Part shown: piece after piece, positions 1-6,721 of the stretch | Layout: each line of letters begins with the position of its first letter | Numbering within the stretch: the first letter of the stretch is position 1 | Origin: Paenibacillaceae bacterium UBA6304 | GTDB lineage: Bacteria; Bacillota; Bacilli; Paenibacillales; Paenibacillaceae | Assembly (NCBI GenBank): GCA_002439285.1 | Contig: DJTQ01000326.1 | Coordinates: 1-10,451, forward strand | Length of the DNA: 10,451 nucleotides | Reading direction: 5' to 3' | Notes under the pieces: model-generated | The model's database searches: none | The model's input: the letters and a program-made list of their open reading frames with translations, nothing else | Told to the model about the DNA's origin: nothing | Program-made: the position numbers and the translations under genes

Positions 1-431
1 AAGAGAACCGGTCTTACTCGCAAAGAAAAGGCACGATTCGCGGGCTGCATTTGCAGCACGGGCCCTTCTCGGAGACCAAGCTGGTCCGGGCCACCCGGGG
101 AGCGATTTTCGATGTGTTCGTCGATTTGCGCCCCGGCTCCCCAACCTACGGTCAATGGGATTCTATCCTGCTGACGGAAAACAATCATCGCATGGTTTAC
201 ATCGGCAAAGGCTACGCTCATGGTTTCTGTGCGCTTACCGACGATTGCGAGGTCGTTTACAAAGTCGACCAGCCTTACGCTCCACGACATGAAGGCGGCG
301 TCATTTGGAATGACGATAGCCTGCGTATCACCTGGCCCATTCTGAAACCGGTCATTTCGGAAAGGGACCTTTCGCTTCCTTCGCTTGATGAATTCAAACG
401 GATTCAGGAGCAAAAATCAAAGGAGAGATGA
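1..431 (+). CDS. rfbC: NDP-4-keto-6-deoxysugar 3,5-epimerase, RmlC/RfbC family (5' end outside window)
   Basis: The reading frame is open from the window edge (first full codon at 3) to TGA at 429-431, giving 142 residues. The family is about 180 residues long, so roughly 35-40 N-terminal residues are missing. Family hallmarks are visible: KGTIRGLH near the edge, holding the conserved active-site His; the FDVFVDLR strand; the GYAHGF motif of the cupin barrel; and EVVYKVD with the conserved Tyr. Known members epimerise C3 and C5 of dTDP-4-keto-6-deoxyglucose on the way to dTDP-rhamnose, and some act on other NDP-4-keto sugars, including CDP-linked ones. Here the next genes are a glycosyltransferase, an acyltransferase and an aminotransferase, so the product may be an amino sugar rather than rhamnose. 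A TTG at 51 falls inside the conserved core and cannot be the true start. The family call is secure; the nucleotide carrier is unknown. Confidence 0.93.
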   Translation, partial: ENRSYSQRKGTIRGLHLQHGPFSETKLVRATRGAIFDVFVDLRPGSPTYGQWDSILLTENNHRMVYIGKGYAHGFCALTDDCEVVYKVDQPYAPRHEGGVIWNDDSLRITWPILKPVISERDLSLPSLDEFKRIQEQKSKER

Positions 432-433
432 TC

Positions 434-1201
434 ATGAACCCCTTGGTAAGTATTTTGATTCCGACCCATAACCGTCCGAAATATTTCGAACAGGCTTTGG
501 CCAGTGCATTGATGCAAACTTACCCCAACATTGAAATTGTCGTCAGCGACAACAGCACGAACAATTTGACAGAGCAAATCGTCGAGAAACACCGGTCACA
601 CCCCCGCGGCTCGGCGATCCGTTATTACCACAACTCGGAAGACATCGGCCCGCTTCCTAATCAACAGCAAATCCTCAATCTTGCAAACGGCGAATATATC
701 AACTATTTAAACGACGACGATTTGTTTCATCCCCGCAAGATTGAAATTATGATGCGTCATATTCTCAGCCATACCAATGTTGTTCTCGTCACTTCCCAAA
801 GAAGAGTCATCGACAGCAAAGGCAAACGCATTTTTGTTCCGCCATTGAACACATTCAAACTGCTACGTCCCGTGGATACGGTCATCGACGGCAGAGTGTT
901 GACCCGGGAAATGCTACAAGACCAAACCAACTATATCGGCGAGCCGACGACAGCGTTGTTCCGTAGAAGGGATCTCCTCGAACCTTTCGGCGTGCTCGCC
1001 GGGAAACAGGTGCTGTTCGCGGTGGATATGGCCACCTGGTTCAGCCTGATGACCCGCGGACATGCAATTTATCTCGTACAACCGCTGAGCTACCTGCGGT
1101 ATCATTCCGAGCAATTGTCCCAATCCAAATATGCGAAGAAGATTGGCGAACTGGACTATAAAACTTTTGAAAGATTTGCCAAGCTGAACGGCTACGCTTA
1201 A
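434..1201 (+). CDS. Family 2 glycosyltransferase (GT-A fold)
   Basis: This 255-residue protein is a nucleotide-diphospho-sugar glycosyltransferase of the GT2 type. It opens with the typical beta strand and loop VSILIPTHNR (residues 5-14), followed by the nucleotide-binding region around SDNS (38-41) and an NDDD metal-binding DXD-type motif at 93-96. A VDMATW segment with Asp188 sits where GT2 enzymes often carry the catalytic base. No membrane segment is evident, so it is probably cytoplasmic or peripheral. The start is chosen at ATG 434 because AAAGGAG (419-425) lies 8 bases upstream; an in-frame ATG at 428 is only 2 bases from that site. The gene begins 2 bases after the epimerase stop and is surely co-transcribed. 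Donor and acceptor are unknown, but its neighbours suggest it transfers the sugar made by this operon. Unlike the - strand glycosyltransferases it has no Gly-aromatic N-terminal tag. Confidence 0.9.
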   Translation: MNPLVSILIPTHNRPKYFEQALASALMQTYPNIEIVVSDNSTNNLTEQIVEKHRSHPRGSAIRYYHNSEDIGPLPNQQQILNLANGEYINYLNDDDLFHPRKIEIMMRHILSHTNVVLVTSQRRVIDSKGKRIFVPPLNTFKLLRPVDTVIDGRVLTREMLQDQTNYIGEPTTALFRRRDLLEPFGVLAGKQVLFAVDMATWFSLMTRGHAIYLVQPLSYLRYHSEQLSQSKYAKKIGELDYKTFERFAKLNGYA

Positions 1202-1226
1202 TGCTGAACGGAAGGGATTGTTCAAA

Positions 1227-1901
1227 ATGAGTGAAATATTGCGGAGCTTAAAACAAACACCCGCAAGCTCCATTGACTCCAGTTGCATTCCGATCCACGT
1301 CAAGGGTAGAATACGCGGCAGATTACGGCCGGTTACATTTGACACGCTTCGGAGTCCGTCCGAGATCACTGCGATGACCGAATGGAGAGAATCGCACTCT
1401 GAATGGTTTGCAACCCAGTTCCCGGTGTCAGAAGCAAGTACCTTACGATGGCTGGAGCAGGTGTTGAATGACGACCAGCGGATTTTATTTTTTGTGGATG
1501 ACGAGGAGAACACACCTGTAGGCCAAATAGGATTGTTTGGTTACGATGAGGAAAAGAAAACGTGCGAATTTGATAACCTGCTCCGGGGGCGAAAAGGGAA
1601 ATTCGGCAACATTATGATTTATGCTCTGGTTACCCTCGGTCTGTGGTCCATTGAAGTGCTTGACATTGAAGAGGGCTATCTTCACGTCTTCGGGGACAAT
1701 CAGCGTGCTTTACGCATGCATCGTGACTTGGGGGCCGAACAAATCAAGAGGGATCCGCTGATTCGAACGGAGGAAGACGGCGTGATCCGCTGGATTCCAG
1801 TACCGGTAGGGACCAACACCCCTCCCGAACGGGAAATGGTCACTTCAAGAATTAAACGGGAAACATTCTTGCGCTTATTTAAACAAGAAGATTCAAATTG
1901 A
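1227..1901 (+). CDS. GNAT-family N-acyltransferase, probably acting on an amino sugar
   Basis: This is a 224-residue protein with a GNAT fold. Residues from about 37 to 180 show the family order: an N-terminal helix region with paired Trp (TEWRESHSEWF), a T-x-x-WL helix, the VGQIGLFG beta strand, the acyl-CoA pyrophosphate loop RGRKGKFG, and the late motif VFGDNQRALRMHRDLG, typical of GNAT enzymes. About 35 N-terminal and 35 C-terminal residues extend beyond the core. GNAT enzymes beside DegT aminotransferases commonly acylate the amine on a nucleotide sugar, as in Qui4NAc, Fuc3NAc or pseudaminic acid pathways. That role is inferred here from context. The start is ATG 1227, with GAAGGGA (1211-1217) 9 bases upstream; an in-frame TTG at 1218 abuts that site. 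The stop overlaps the untranslated leader of the aminotransferase gene. Confidence 0.85.
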   Translation: MSEILRSLKQTPASSIDSSCIPIHVKGRIRGRLRPVTFDTLRSPSEITAMTEWRESHSEWFATQFPVSEASTLRWLEQVLNDDQRILFFVDDEENTPVGQIGLFGYDEEKKTCEFDNLLRGRKGKFGNIMIYALVTLGLWSIEVLDIEEGYLHVFGDNQRALRMHRDLGAEQIKRDPLIRTEEDGVIRWIPVPVGTNTPPEREMVTSRIKRETFLRLFKQEDSN

Positions 1902-1915
1902 AAGGCGGGACGGAC

Positions 1916-3046
1916 ATGAAAGTCAGACTATTTAAACCTTCCGTCGGCGAAGAGGAGCTCGAAAGCATACAGGACTCGTTTAAAAGCGCATGGCTCGGCT
2001 TGGGTCCGAAGGTGTCGGAATTCGAACGGCGTTGGAGCGCATATATCGGCGCCAAAGAGTCTGTCGGGGTCAATTCTTGCACGGCCGCCCTTCACCTGGC
2101 TGTGTCCGCTTACCGTTTTCCGGAAGGAAAAAAGGTGCTCGTTCCCGCTTTGACTTTTGCCGCTACGGCGATGGCCATCCTCTACAACCGACTTATCCCG
2201 GTCTTTGTCGATGTCGATGAGCAGACCCTCGGCATCAGTCTCGAGGATCTGGAAAGAAAGGTCGACAAGGATTGCGTCGCCGTGATGCCGGTTCATTTCG
2301 GCGGCCATCCGGTGCCGATGGACGATCTGGTTGCATGGGCAAAATCGCGGGGGATCAAAGTTATCGAAGATTGTGCCCACACGGCCGGCGGCAAATATAA
2401 AGGCAAGCCGCTGGGAACTTGGGGGGATATCGGCTGCTACAGCTTTGAAGAAAAGAAATGTATGACGACCGGGGACGGCGGAATGATCTCCTCCGACGAT
2501 GCCGAGCTGCTGAAGCCGCTCCGGCATTCCCGGTGGATCGGCATCAATAAGGATACTTGGGTGCGTTATGAACAGTCCGAAATGGGAAATCCGGATACTA
2601 ACGGCTGGTATTACGAAATTTCGGATATTGGCTATAAGTATAATATGAATGATTTAATGGCTTCGATCGGCCTGGTTCAATTACAAAAGCTTGACGGCAT
2701 GAATCGGAGAAGAGAACACATCATCGGACAGTATCTGGCCGCCATCAAGGACTTGGATTATATTCAATCAGCCATTCCCTACCATTTGCAGGACTCCTCT
2801 TATTGGGCTTTTATCGTGCGAGTTCAGGATAGGGAACGGTTCATCGCCCATATGCAGGCTCAAGGCGTGTCGACGGGCGTTCACTATATGCCTCTTCCCA
2901 TGCAGCCTTTGTTCATGAAGTACGCTGGAGAAACCCCGGTGGCGGATTCGGTCTGGAAACAGTTGGTCACCCTACCGTTATTCCCTGATCTGACGGCAGA
3001 AGAAATCGAACACGTGAATGAGAGTATTCGATCCTACGATGAATGA
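1916..3046 (+). CDS. DegT/DnrJ/EryC1/StrS-family PLP-dependent sugar aminotransferase
   Basis: The 376-residue protein has the full length and order of this fold-type I aminotransferase family. Residues 53-58 (NSCTAA) form the phosphate-contacting loop, and VPALTFAATA (76-85) and PVFVDVD follow. EDCAH (151-155) holds the Asp that pairs with the PLP pyridine nitrogen. SFEEKK (176-181) followed by TTGDGG places Lys181 as the Schiff-base lysine. Because this Lys is present rather than His, the enzyme should be an aminotransferase and not a 3-dehydratase of the ColD/RfbH type. It would aminate an NDP-keto-deoxysugar using glutamate or glutamine. The start is ATG 1916 with AGGCGGG 7-8 bases upstream; an in-frame TTG at 1898 lacks such a site. 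The gene lies 14 bases after the GNAT gene and is last in the operon, before the terminator at 3054-3098. Which carbon is aminated cannot be read from the sequence. Confidence 0.93.
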   Translation: MKVRLFKPSVGEEELESIQDSFKSAWLGLGPKVSEFERRWSAYIGAKESVGVNSCTAALHLAVSAYRFPEGKKVLVPALTFAATAMAILYNRLIPVFVDVDEQTLGISLEDLERKVDKDCVAVMPVHFGGHPVPMDDLVAWAKSRGIKVIEDCAHTAGGKYKGKPLGTWGDIGCYSFEEKKCMTTGDGGMISSDDAELLKPLRHSRWIGINKDTWVRYEQSEMGNPDTNGWYYEISDIGYKYNMNDLMASIGLVQLQKLDGMNRRREHIIGQYLAAIKDLDYIQSAIPYHLQDSSYWAFIVRVQDRERFIAHMQAQGVSTGVHYMPLPMQPLFMKYAGETPVADSVWKQLVTLPLFPDLTAEEIEHVNESIRSYDE

Positions 3047-3053
3047 ACACAGC

Positions 3054-3098
3054 AAAGCGCGGATTCCGAAAGGACATTGTCCCTAGGAACCGCGCTTT
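3054..3098 (+). terminator. Hairpin terminator of the + strand operon
   Basis: AAAGCGCGG (3054-3062) pairs with CCGCGCTTT (3090-3098). The stem continues with TTCC (3064-3067) against GGAA (3086-3089) after one bulged A. The loop itself can form GGAC-ATT-GTCC (3072-3082). It begins 8 bases after the aminotransferase stop and is followed by a T-rich stretch (TCTCTTGTTT). Confidence 0.8.
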
Positions 3099-3177
3099 CT
3101 CTTGTTTACTTCGTGCGCATTCTATCCTGATCTATATATTCGGAACAGAAAGCTTTTCAGCTTATATAAGAATCAAA

Positions 3178-3222
3178 AACCGCTGTAAGACACTCTGCCA
3201 TAAAAGTGTCCGTACAGCGGTT
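3178..3222 (-). terminator. Rho-independent terminator of rfbF
   Basis: AACCGCTGTA (3178-3187) and TACAGCGGTT (3213-3222) form a 10-bp stem, with an inner ACACT/AGTGT pairing (3190-3194 with 3205-3209). Read on the - strand, the stem is followed by TTTTTGATTCTT. It starts 11 bases after the rfbF stop and converges with the + strand terminator at 3054-3098, so the two operons are separated on both sides. Confidence 0.87.
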
Positions 3223-3232
3223 CTCTTGCTGG

Positions 3233-4003
3233 TTACCATACTTTCCAAGAAGCTTGCCCAGAGTCCCAAAGGGATTGCAGATGGTTTTTATCCCGCAAGG
3301 TATCCATCGCATACCAGAATCCGTCATGCCTGTAAGCGCTGAGTTGCCCGCCCGCAGCAAGATGGATGAGGGGTTCCTGTTCAAACACCGTGGTATCGTC
3401 ACTCAAATAGTCAAAAACCTCCGGCTGCAATACAAAAAAGCCTCCGTTTACCCATTTGCCGTCGCCTTTCATTTTCTCGTTAAACCGGTTAACTGTCCCG
3501 TCTTCCTCGATCGAAAGCGCGCCAAATCGGCCTGGAGGCTGTACAGCGGTTACGGTGGCGAGTTTCCCGTGAGACTTGTGATACGCCTCAAGATCCTTCA
3601 GAGAAACATCGCATACTCCATCACCATAAGTCATCATAAAGGGCTCATCACCCACATACGGCCGTATCCGTTTGAGCCTTCCCCCCGTCATCGTTTCGCT
3701 GCCCGTATCGATGAGTGTCACCTTCCACGGCTCGGCCTGTATATTATGAAATTGAGAGTGCCCGCTCGGATATTCAAAGGTCACATTGGAATGATTGCGA
3801 ATATAATTGGCAAAATATTCCTTAATTGCTTCCCCTTTATATCCGAGACAGATGATAAATTCGTTGTACCCGTAATAGCTATAAATTTTCATAATATGCC
3901 AAAGGATCGGTTTATCGCCGATCTGGACCATCGGCTTTGGCTTTGTTTGGGTCTCTTCGCTGATCCTGGTACCCAACCCTCCTGCAAGTATTACGACCTT
4001 CAT
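3233..4003 (-). CDS. rfbF: Glucose-1-phosphate cytidylyltransferase
   Basis: The 256-residue protein matches the length (about 257) and motif set of RfbF. It forms CDP-glucose from CTP and glucose 1-phosphate, the first step towards CDP-linked deoxy and dideoxy sugars. Visible are the nucleotide-binding loop MKVVILAGGLGTR with the conserved TKPKPM segment (20-25), the YGDG metal-binding motif (126-129), the PPGRFG loop, the WVNGGFFV sugar-binding strand and the late MDT motif (233-235). The start is ATG 4003, with GGAG 7 bases upstream; an in-frame ATG at 4007-4009 is too close to that site. It is a single-gene unit with its own promoter (4048-4076) and terminator (3178-3222). The usual partner, CDP-glucose 4,6-dehydratase (RfbG), is not in the window, so the final CDP-sugar cannot be named. 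Confidence 0.95.
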   Translation of the reverse strand: MKVVILAGGLGTRISEETQTKPKPMVQIGDKPILWHIMKIYSYYGYNEFIICLGYKGEAIKEYFANYIRNHSNVTFEYPSGHSQFHNIQAEPWKVTLIDTGSETMTGGRLKRIRPYVGDEPFMMTYGDGVCDVSLKDLEAYHKSHGKLATVTAVQPPGRFGALSIEEDGTVNRFNEKMKGDGKWVNGGFFVLQPEVFDYLSDDTTVFEQEPLIHLAAGGQLSAYRHDGFWYAMDTLRDKNHLQSLWDSGQASWKVW

Positions 4004-4047
4004 GAGCATTCTCCATTCTATAAAGAGGTTTGGAAGAAGTATATGAT

Positions 4048-4076
4048 ATTATATGTGCCGTCTAGCGCTTTGACAG
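4048..4076 (-). promoter_or_regulatory. Predicted promoter of rfbF
   Basis: On the - strand, CTGTCA (4076-4071) and a perfect TATAAT (4053-4048) are 17 bases apart, a good sigma-A-type arrangement. Transcription would start near 4041, leaving a leader of about 38 bases. The same -10 region reads CATATAATA (4055-4047), which also fits the CATANNNTA -10 element of sporulation sigma-K. No clear -35 AC element lies at the usual sigma-K distance, so sigma-A is the better reading. An 11-bp inverted repeat (4018-4028 and 4167-4177) flanks the region. Confidence 0.5.
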
Positions 4077-4197
4077 GTACAGCTATAGTACGGGCATTAT
4101 CATATATTTGAGAATGCTATTAAAGATGCATTTCCCTGAAATGGATGTGGATACTATTCCTGTCTTCCTCTTTATAGGCGGTAGGAGGTAGGAGGGG

Positions 4198-5373
4198 TTA
4201 ACCGAAGATGACCGATAAAAGTTCATTCAATCTGTGGGCATAGGTATGCTCGTTTAATGTCCGGTCCAGGGCACGGAGCACGATTTCCCGGCGTTCCTTC
4301 TCATGATTCAAATAAAAATCAATCTTCCCAAGCAATTCTTCCTGTGAACTGAAGGTCTCTATCTCTACGCCAGGGGTATAGAATCTGGCTATATCACTGC
4401 GGGCATCCACGAGTTGCAAGGTACCGCTGGCCGCGATTTCAAAAGTCCGGGGATTCGGGGACATCGCCTCGATCATCGCGGTATTAATATTTACCGAGGT
4501 GTCGTTAAACGCTCGATGCAGGTTGATCGCGATTTTGCTACTGCTGTAAATCTCCGACGTTTCCTGAGGACCCATCCATTTATCCATCTCAACTCTACCG
4601 GGGAAGGTGCCGGGCTCGAACAACCGATCCCACCAAAAACCGTTAATGTAAAGTCCGCGATCCATCAAATCATTAAGGATCGGCCGGAAGAAGTCGACCC
4701 TGTTCCAGAAGGCGCTGCCCACAAAGGATAAATTGCGCCGGTTTGCCGCACGTTCGCGAAGAGGCCGATAATAACCGGTGTAAGCCGCGAAAGGAAGATA
4801 ATGCACATTGGCGCATCCATTTTGCCGGTAAAAATCAACACAGCTCAGTTCCAGTGTAAAAATATAATCATAGTGCATCACGAGTCCTGCAGTAACATCC
4901 GTATAATAAGGGTCATCCGTCAGCCAGAGCGCCGTCTTGATCCCCATTGCACGGATCTCGTCGACTTGCTCAATAGGCAAATTCCACCCATCCAGCGCCA
5001 AGACAAGATCCGGTCTGATTTCGGCTGCCTGTTGGGCGACGGCCTGGGACGGGCTCGTGACCGTGACGTTGGCGGCAAGCAAGCGAAGCGTCTCCTGAAT
5101 CCCTTCGTCAACCGGCGAATACGGATATTCCTTGCCTGATGTGATATACAGGACATGAATCTGCCTTAATGGAAAAACGGGAGTCGGCCTGCTCGTTAAA
5201 ACATCCATTCTCCCCCGCAGATAACCTTCGTCAAATCCGTCCTGAAGGCCGGCGTTTCTGCCCAGTTGTCTTGTAGGTACGGAGTCAGGAGCAACTACTG
5301 CCGCTCTTGGATGCCTTGTTCTTGGAGTCTTTCTTCTTACATTTTGTGTCTCACGATAAGATTTTGCCAACAT
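4198..5373 (-). CDS. CgeB-like GT-B glycosyltransferase with N-terminal Gly-aromatic tag (copy 1)
   Basis: This 391-residue protein belongs to the CgeB-like family (N-terminal DUF3880-type domain plus C-terminal glycosyltransferase group 1 domain). Residues 1-42 are rich in Arg, Pro and Ala (VRRKTPRTRHPR). They are followed by the tag LQDGFDEGYLRG (43-54). The N-terminal Rossmann-like half starts at about 70 (RQIHVLYITSG) and includes the family motif TDDPYYTD (152-159) and SFVGSAFWNR. The C-terminal half carries INLHR and NPRTFEIAASG (307-317), whose Glu sits where GT-B retaining enzymes contact the donor sugar. No signal peptide or membrane segment is seen. The start is ATG 5373, with AAGGAG (5386-5381) 7 bases upstream; an in-frame GTG at 5379 almost touches it. 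It lies 24 bases after the upstream paralogue and is probably co-transcribed with it. B. subtilis CgeB affects the spore surface; the acceptor here is unknown. Confidence 0.88.
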   Translation of the reverse strand: MLAKSYRETQNVRRKTPRTRHPRAAVVAPDSVPTRQLGRNAGLQDGFDEGYLRGRMDVLTSRPTPVFPLRQIHVLYITSGKEYPYSPVDEGIQETLRLLAANVTVTSPSQAVAQQAAEIRPDLVLALDGWNLPIEQVDEIRAMGIKTALWLTDDPYYTDVTAGLVMHYDYIFTLELSCVDFYRQNGCANVHYLPFAAYTGYYRPLRERAANRRNLSFVGSAFWNRVDFFRPILNDLMDRGLYINGFWWDRLFEPGTFPGRVEMDKWMGPQETSEIYSSSKIAINLHRAFNDTSVNINTAMIEAMSPNPRTFEIAASGTLQLVDARSDIARFYTPGVEIETFSSQEELLGKIDFYLNHEKERREIVLRALDRTLNEHTYAHRLNELLSVIFG

Positions 5374-5397
5374 TCCCACTCTCCTTGGAGGATTTCC

Positions 5398-6489
5398 TTA
5401 ATTCACGATGGCAAGCATTCGTGCAACGCGGTCATTGTAAGTGTGCCGCTCCCTCGTTGTCCAGAGCGATCTCCAGGCTATTTCGACGCGCTCCTGCTCA
5501 TGCGCCAAATAGTATTGTATCTTCTGCTTCAGTTCCTCCGCCGATCCAAATGTCTCAATGTCATAACCCGGCCGATAATACCGCTGAAGATCCTCACGAA
5601 CATCACTAATTTGCAGGGTGCCGCACGCGGCGATCTCATAGGTGCGGGGATTGATCGACAGACCGGACAGATTGGCGGAGTTCGCATTATCCTGGCCCGC
5701 TTCCGTAGGCCGGTGCATATTGATTACGATTTTCGCCCCGTTATAGTAGATTCGGGCTTCTTCCGGCTCCACCCATCCTTCGCGAATATGGGGCCCAAGC
5801 AGTCCCTGCTGCTGAAGTCTGTTCCATAAACCGCCGATAATCTTGACCTTTTTGCTCGACAGATAAGGGGCCAGTTCGTCAAACAAAGCGATGCGGTTCC
5901 AAAATCCGCTTCCAATGAAGCAAACATCGCTTTGATAAGAACGGGGTGCCTCCATGGGAGCAAACATCTCCGAATCTGCAGCAAGAGGCAGATAATGAAC
6001 CTCGCTGCAGCCTCCTTCCCGGTAAAAAGAAACACAGGAAAGTTCGTGCGTAAATACATAATCGTAATGTCTCGCGACCGGCAGGGACCTGTCGGTAAAA
6101 TAAGGATCATCCACAAACCAGACCGCTGTGATGATGCCTCGGCTGCGGAGCAGATCGATATGCTCGCTGTGCTCGGCGGGAAACACATGCAGGGCATTCA
6201 TGACCAGTACCAAGTCAGGATGGGTCTGCTCCGCTTTCTGAAGCATTTCTCCGGGGCTTGAAACTTCCAATTCTCCGGCCAAAGCCCGCAGGGCCCTTAT
6301 TATCCCATGATCGACGGATTCAAAACCCTGCTGAACATAAAGAATGCGGAGATCCCCCTTGGGAGGTTCGGCCACAGGGGTTTGTTCCATGACCGCGAGA
6401 CATCCCCCATACCGGTAACCTTCGTTCCAACCCTGCCGATATGTCGCTTGCCGGGCATTTTTATTAGTGCGTACTGTTGCTCTGTTCAC
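5398..6489 (-). CDS. CgeB-like GT-B glycosyltransferase with N-terminal Gly-aromatic tag (copy 2)
   Basis: The 363-residue protein is a paralogue of the next gene downstream on this strand. Shared landmarks are VDDPYFTD (126-133), HELSCVSFYR, HYLPLAAD, FIGSGFWNR, INMHR and INPRTYEIAACG (279-290). The N-terminal arm is short (residues 1-16, basic) and leads into the tag YRQGWNEGYRYGG (17-29). The GT-B N-terminal half begins at about residue 46 (DLRILYVQQG). A GTG start at 6489 is preferred because AGGA (6502-6499) lies 9 bases upstream; an in-frame TTG at 6498 is also possible and would add three residues. It is first in a two-gene unit, after a 232-base gap that also holds the hairpin ending the previous unit. 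Two tandem copies suggest two successive transfers or two acceptors. Family assignment is firm; substrate is unknown. Confidence 0.88.
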   Translation of the reverse strand: MNRATVRTNKNARQATYRQGWNEGYRYGGCLAVMEQTPVAEPPKGDLRILYVQQGFESVDHGIIRALRALAGELEVSSPGEMLQKAEQTHPDLVLVMNALHVFPAEHSEHIDLLRSRGIITAVWFVDDPYFTDRSLPVARHYDYVFTHELSCVSFYREGGCSEVHYLPLAADSEMFAPMEAPRSYQSDVCFIGSGFWNRIALFDELAPYLSSKKVKIIGGLWNRLQQQGLLGPHIREGWVEPEEARIYYNGAKIVINMHRPTEAGQDNANSANLSGLSINPRTYEIAACGTLQISDVREDLQRYYRPGYDIETFGSAEELKQKIQYYLAHEQERVEIAWRSLWTTRERHTYNDRVARMLAIVN

Positions 6490-6529
6490 GGCATTCAATC
6501 CTATCTATGGGTTAATCTCTTGACTGTAT

Positions 6530-6538
6530 AACTATATG
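6530..6538 (-). promoter_or_regulatory. Possible sporulation-type -10 element before the CgeB-like pair
   Basis: CATATAGTT on the - strand (6538-6530) is close to the sigma-K -10 consensus CATANNNTA and shares CATATA with the rfbF -10 region. The nearest AC-type -35 candidate is one or two bases further away than usual. It lies about 40 bases before the gene start. This is a weak call, given because B. subtilis cge genes are expressed in the mother cell late in sporulation. Confidence 0.2.
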
Positions 6539-6662
6539 CGGAGGGCCATTCGCCGGAGTGGATAAGTACCCGCTCTCCGTGTAAATTGGCGGATGTCCCG
6601 GCTTGTCCCAGCAGAGGAAAAGACGACAATCAACGCACGAGGGCGCATTTAAACGTAGTTTA

Positions 6663-6687
6663 GGCTTCCTCCCTAACGGAAGAAGCC
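6663..6687 (-). terminator. Hairpin after the small-protein operon, probable terminator
   Basis: On the - strand GGCTTCTTCC (6687-6678) pairs with GGAGGAAGCC (6672-6663) across a 5-base loop, with one G-U pair. It begins 34 bases after the stop of the basic tag protein gene. The downstream stretch (TAAACTACGTTT) has no solid T-run, so termination may be incomplete and the CgeB-like pair could receive read-through. Confidence 0.5.
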
Positions 6688-6721
6688 CGGGTAAATTCCA
6701 GAGAACGGTATAGATTCGCCT

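Noticed and set aside
914..1513. A 199-codon - strand open frame
   Set aside because: It is antisense to the GT2 and GNAT genes and spans their boundary. Both + strand genes have clear motifs and ribosome sites.
1928..2527. A 199-codon - strand open frame
   Set aside because: It is a mirror of the aminotransferase coding sequence and has no motif of its own.
3206..4111. A 301-codon + strand open frame
   Set aside because: It lies antisense to rfbF, whose motifs and length are unmistakable. The + strand product has no recognisable domain.
4070..4115. TTGACA on the + strand as a promoter
   Set aside because: No good -10 box lies at 16-18 bases, and no + strand gene follows; the - strand arrangement in the same place is better.
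4178..4197. Tandem TAGGAGG units beside the end of CgeB-like copy 1, as a + strand ribosome site
   Set aside because: No + strand coding sequence begins after it; two short units are probably chance or slippage.
5266..5829. A 187-codon + strand open frame spanning the junction of the two CgeB-like genes
   Set aside because: It is antisense to both well-supported genes, with no recognisable domain.
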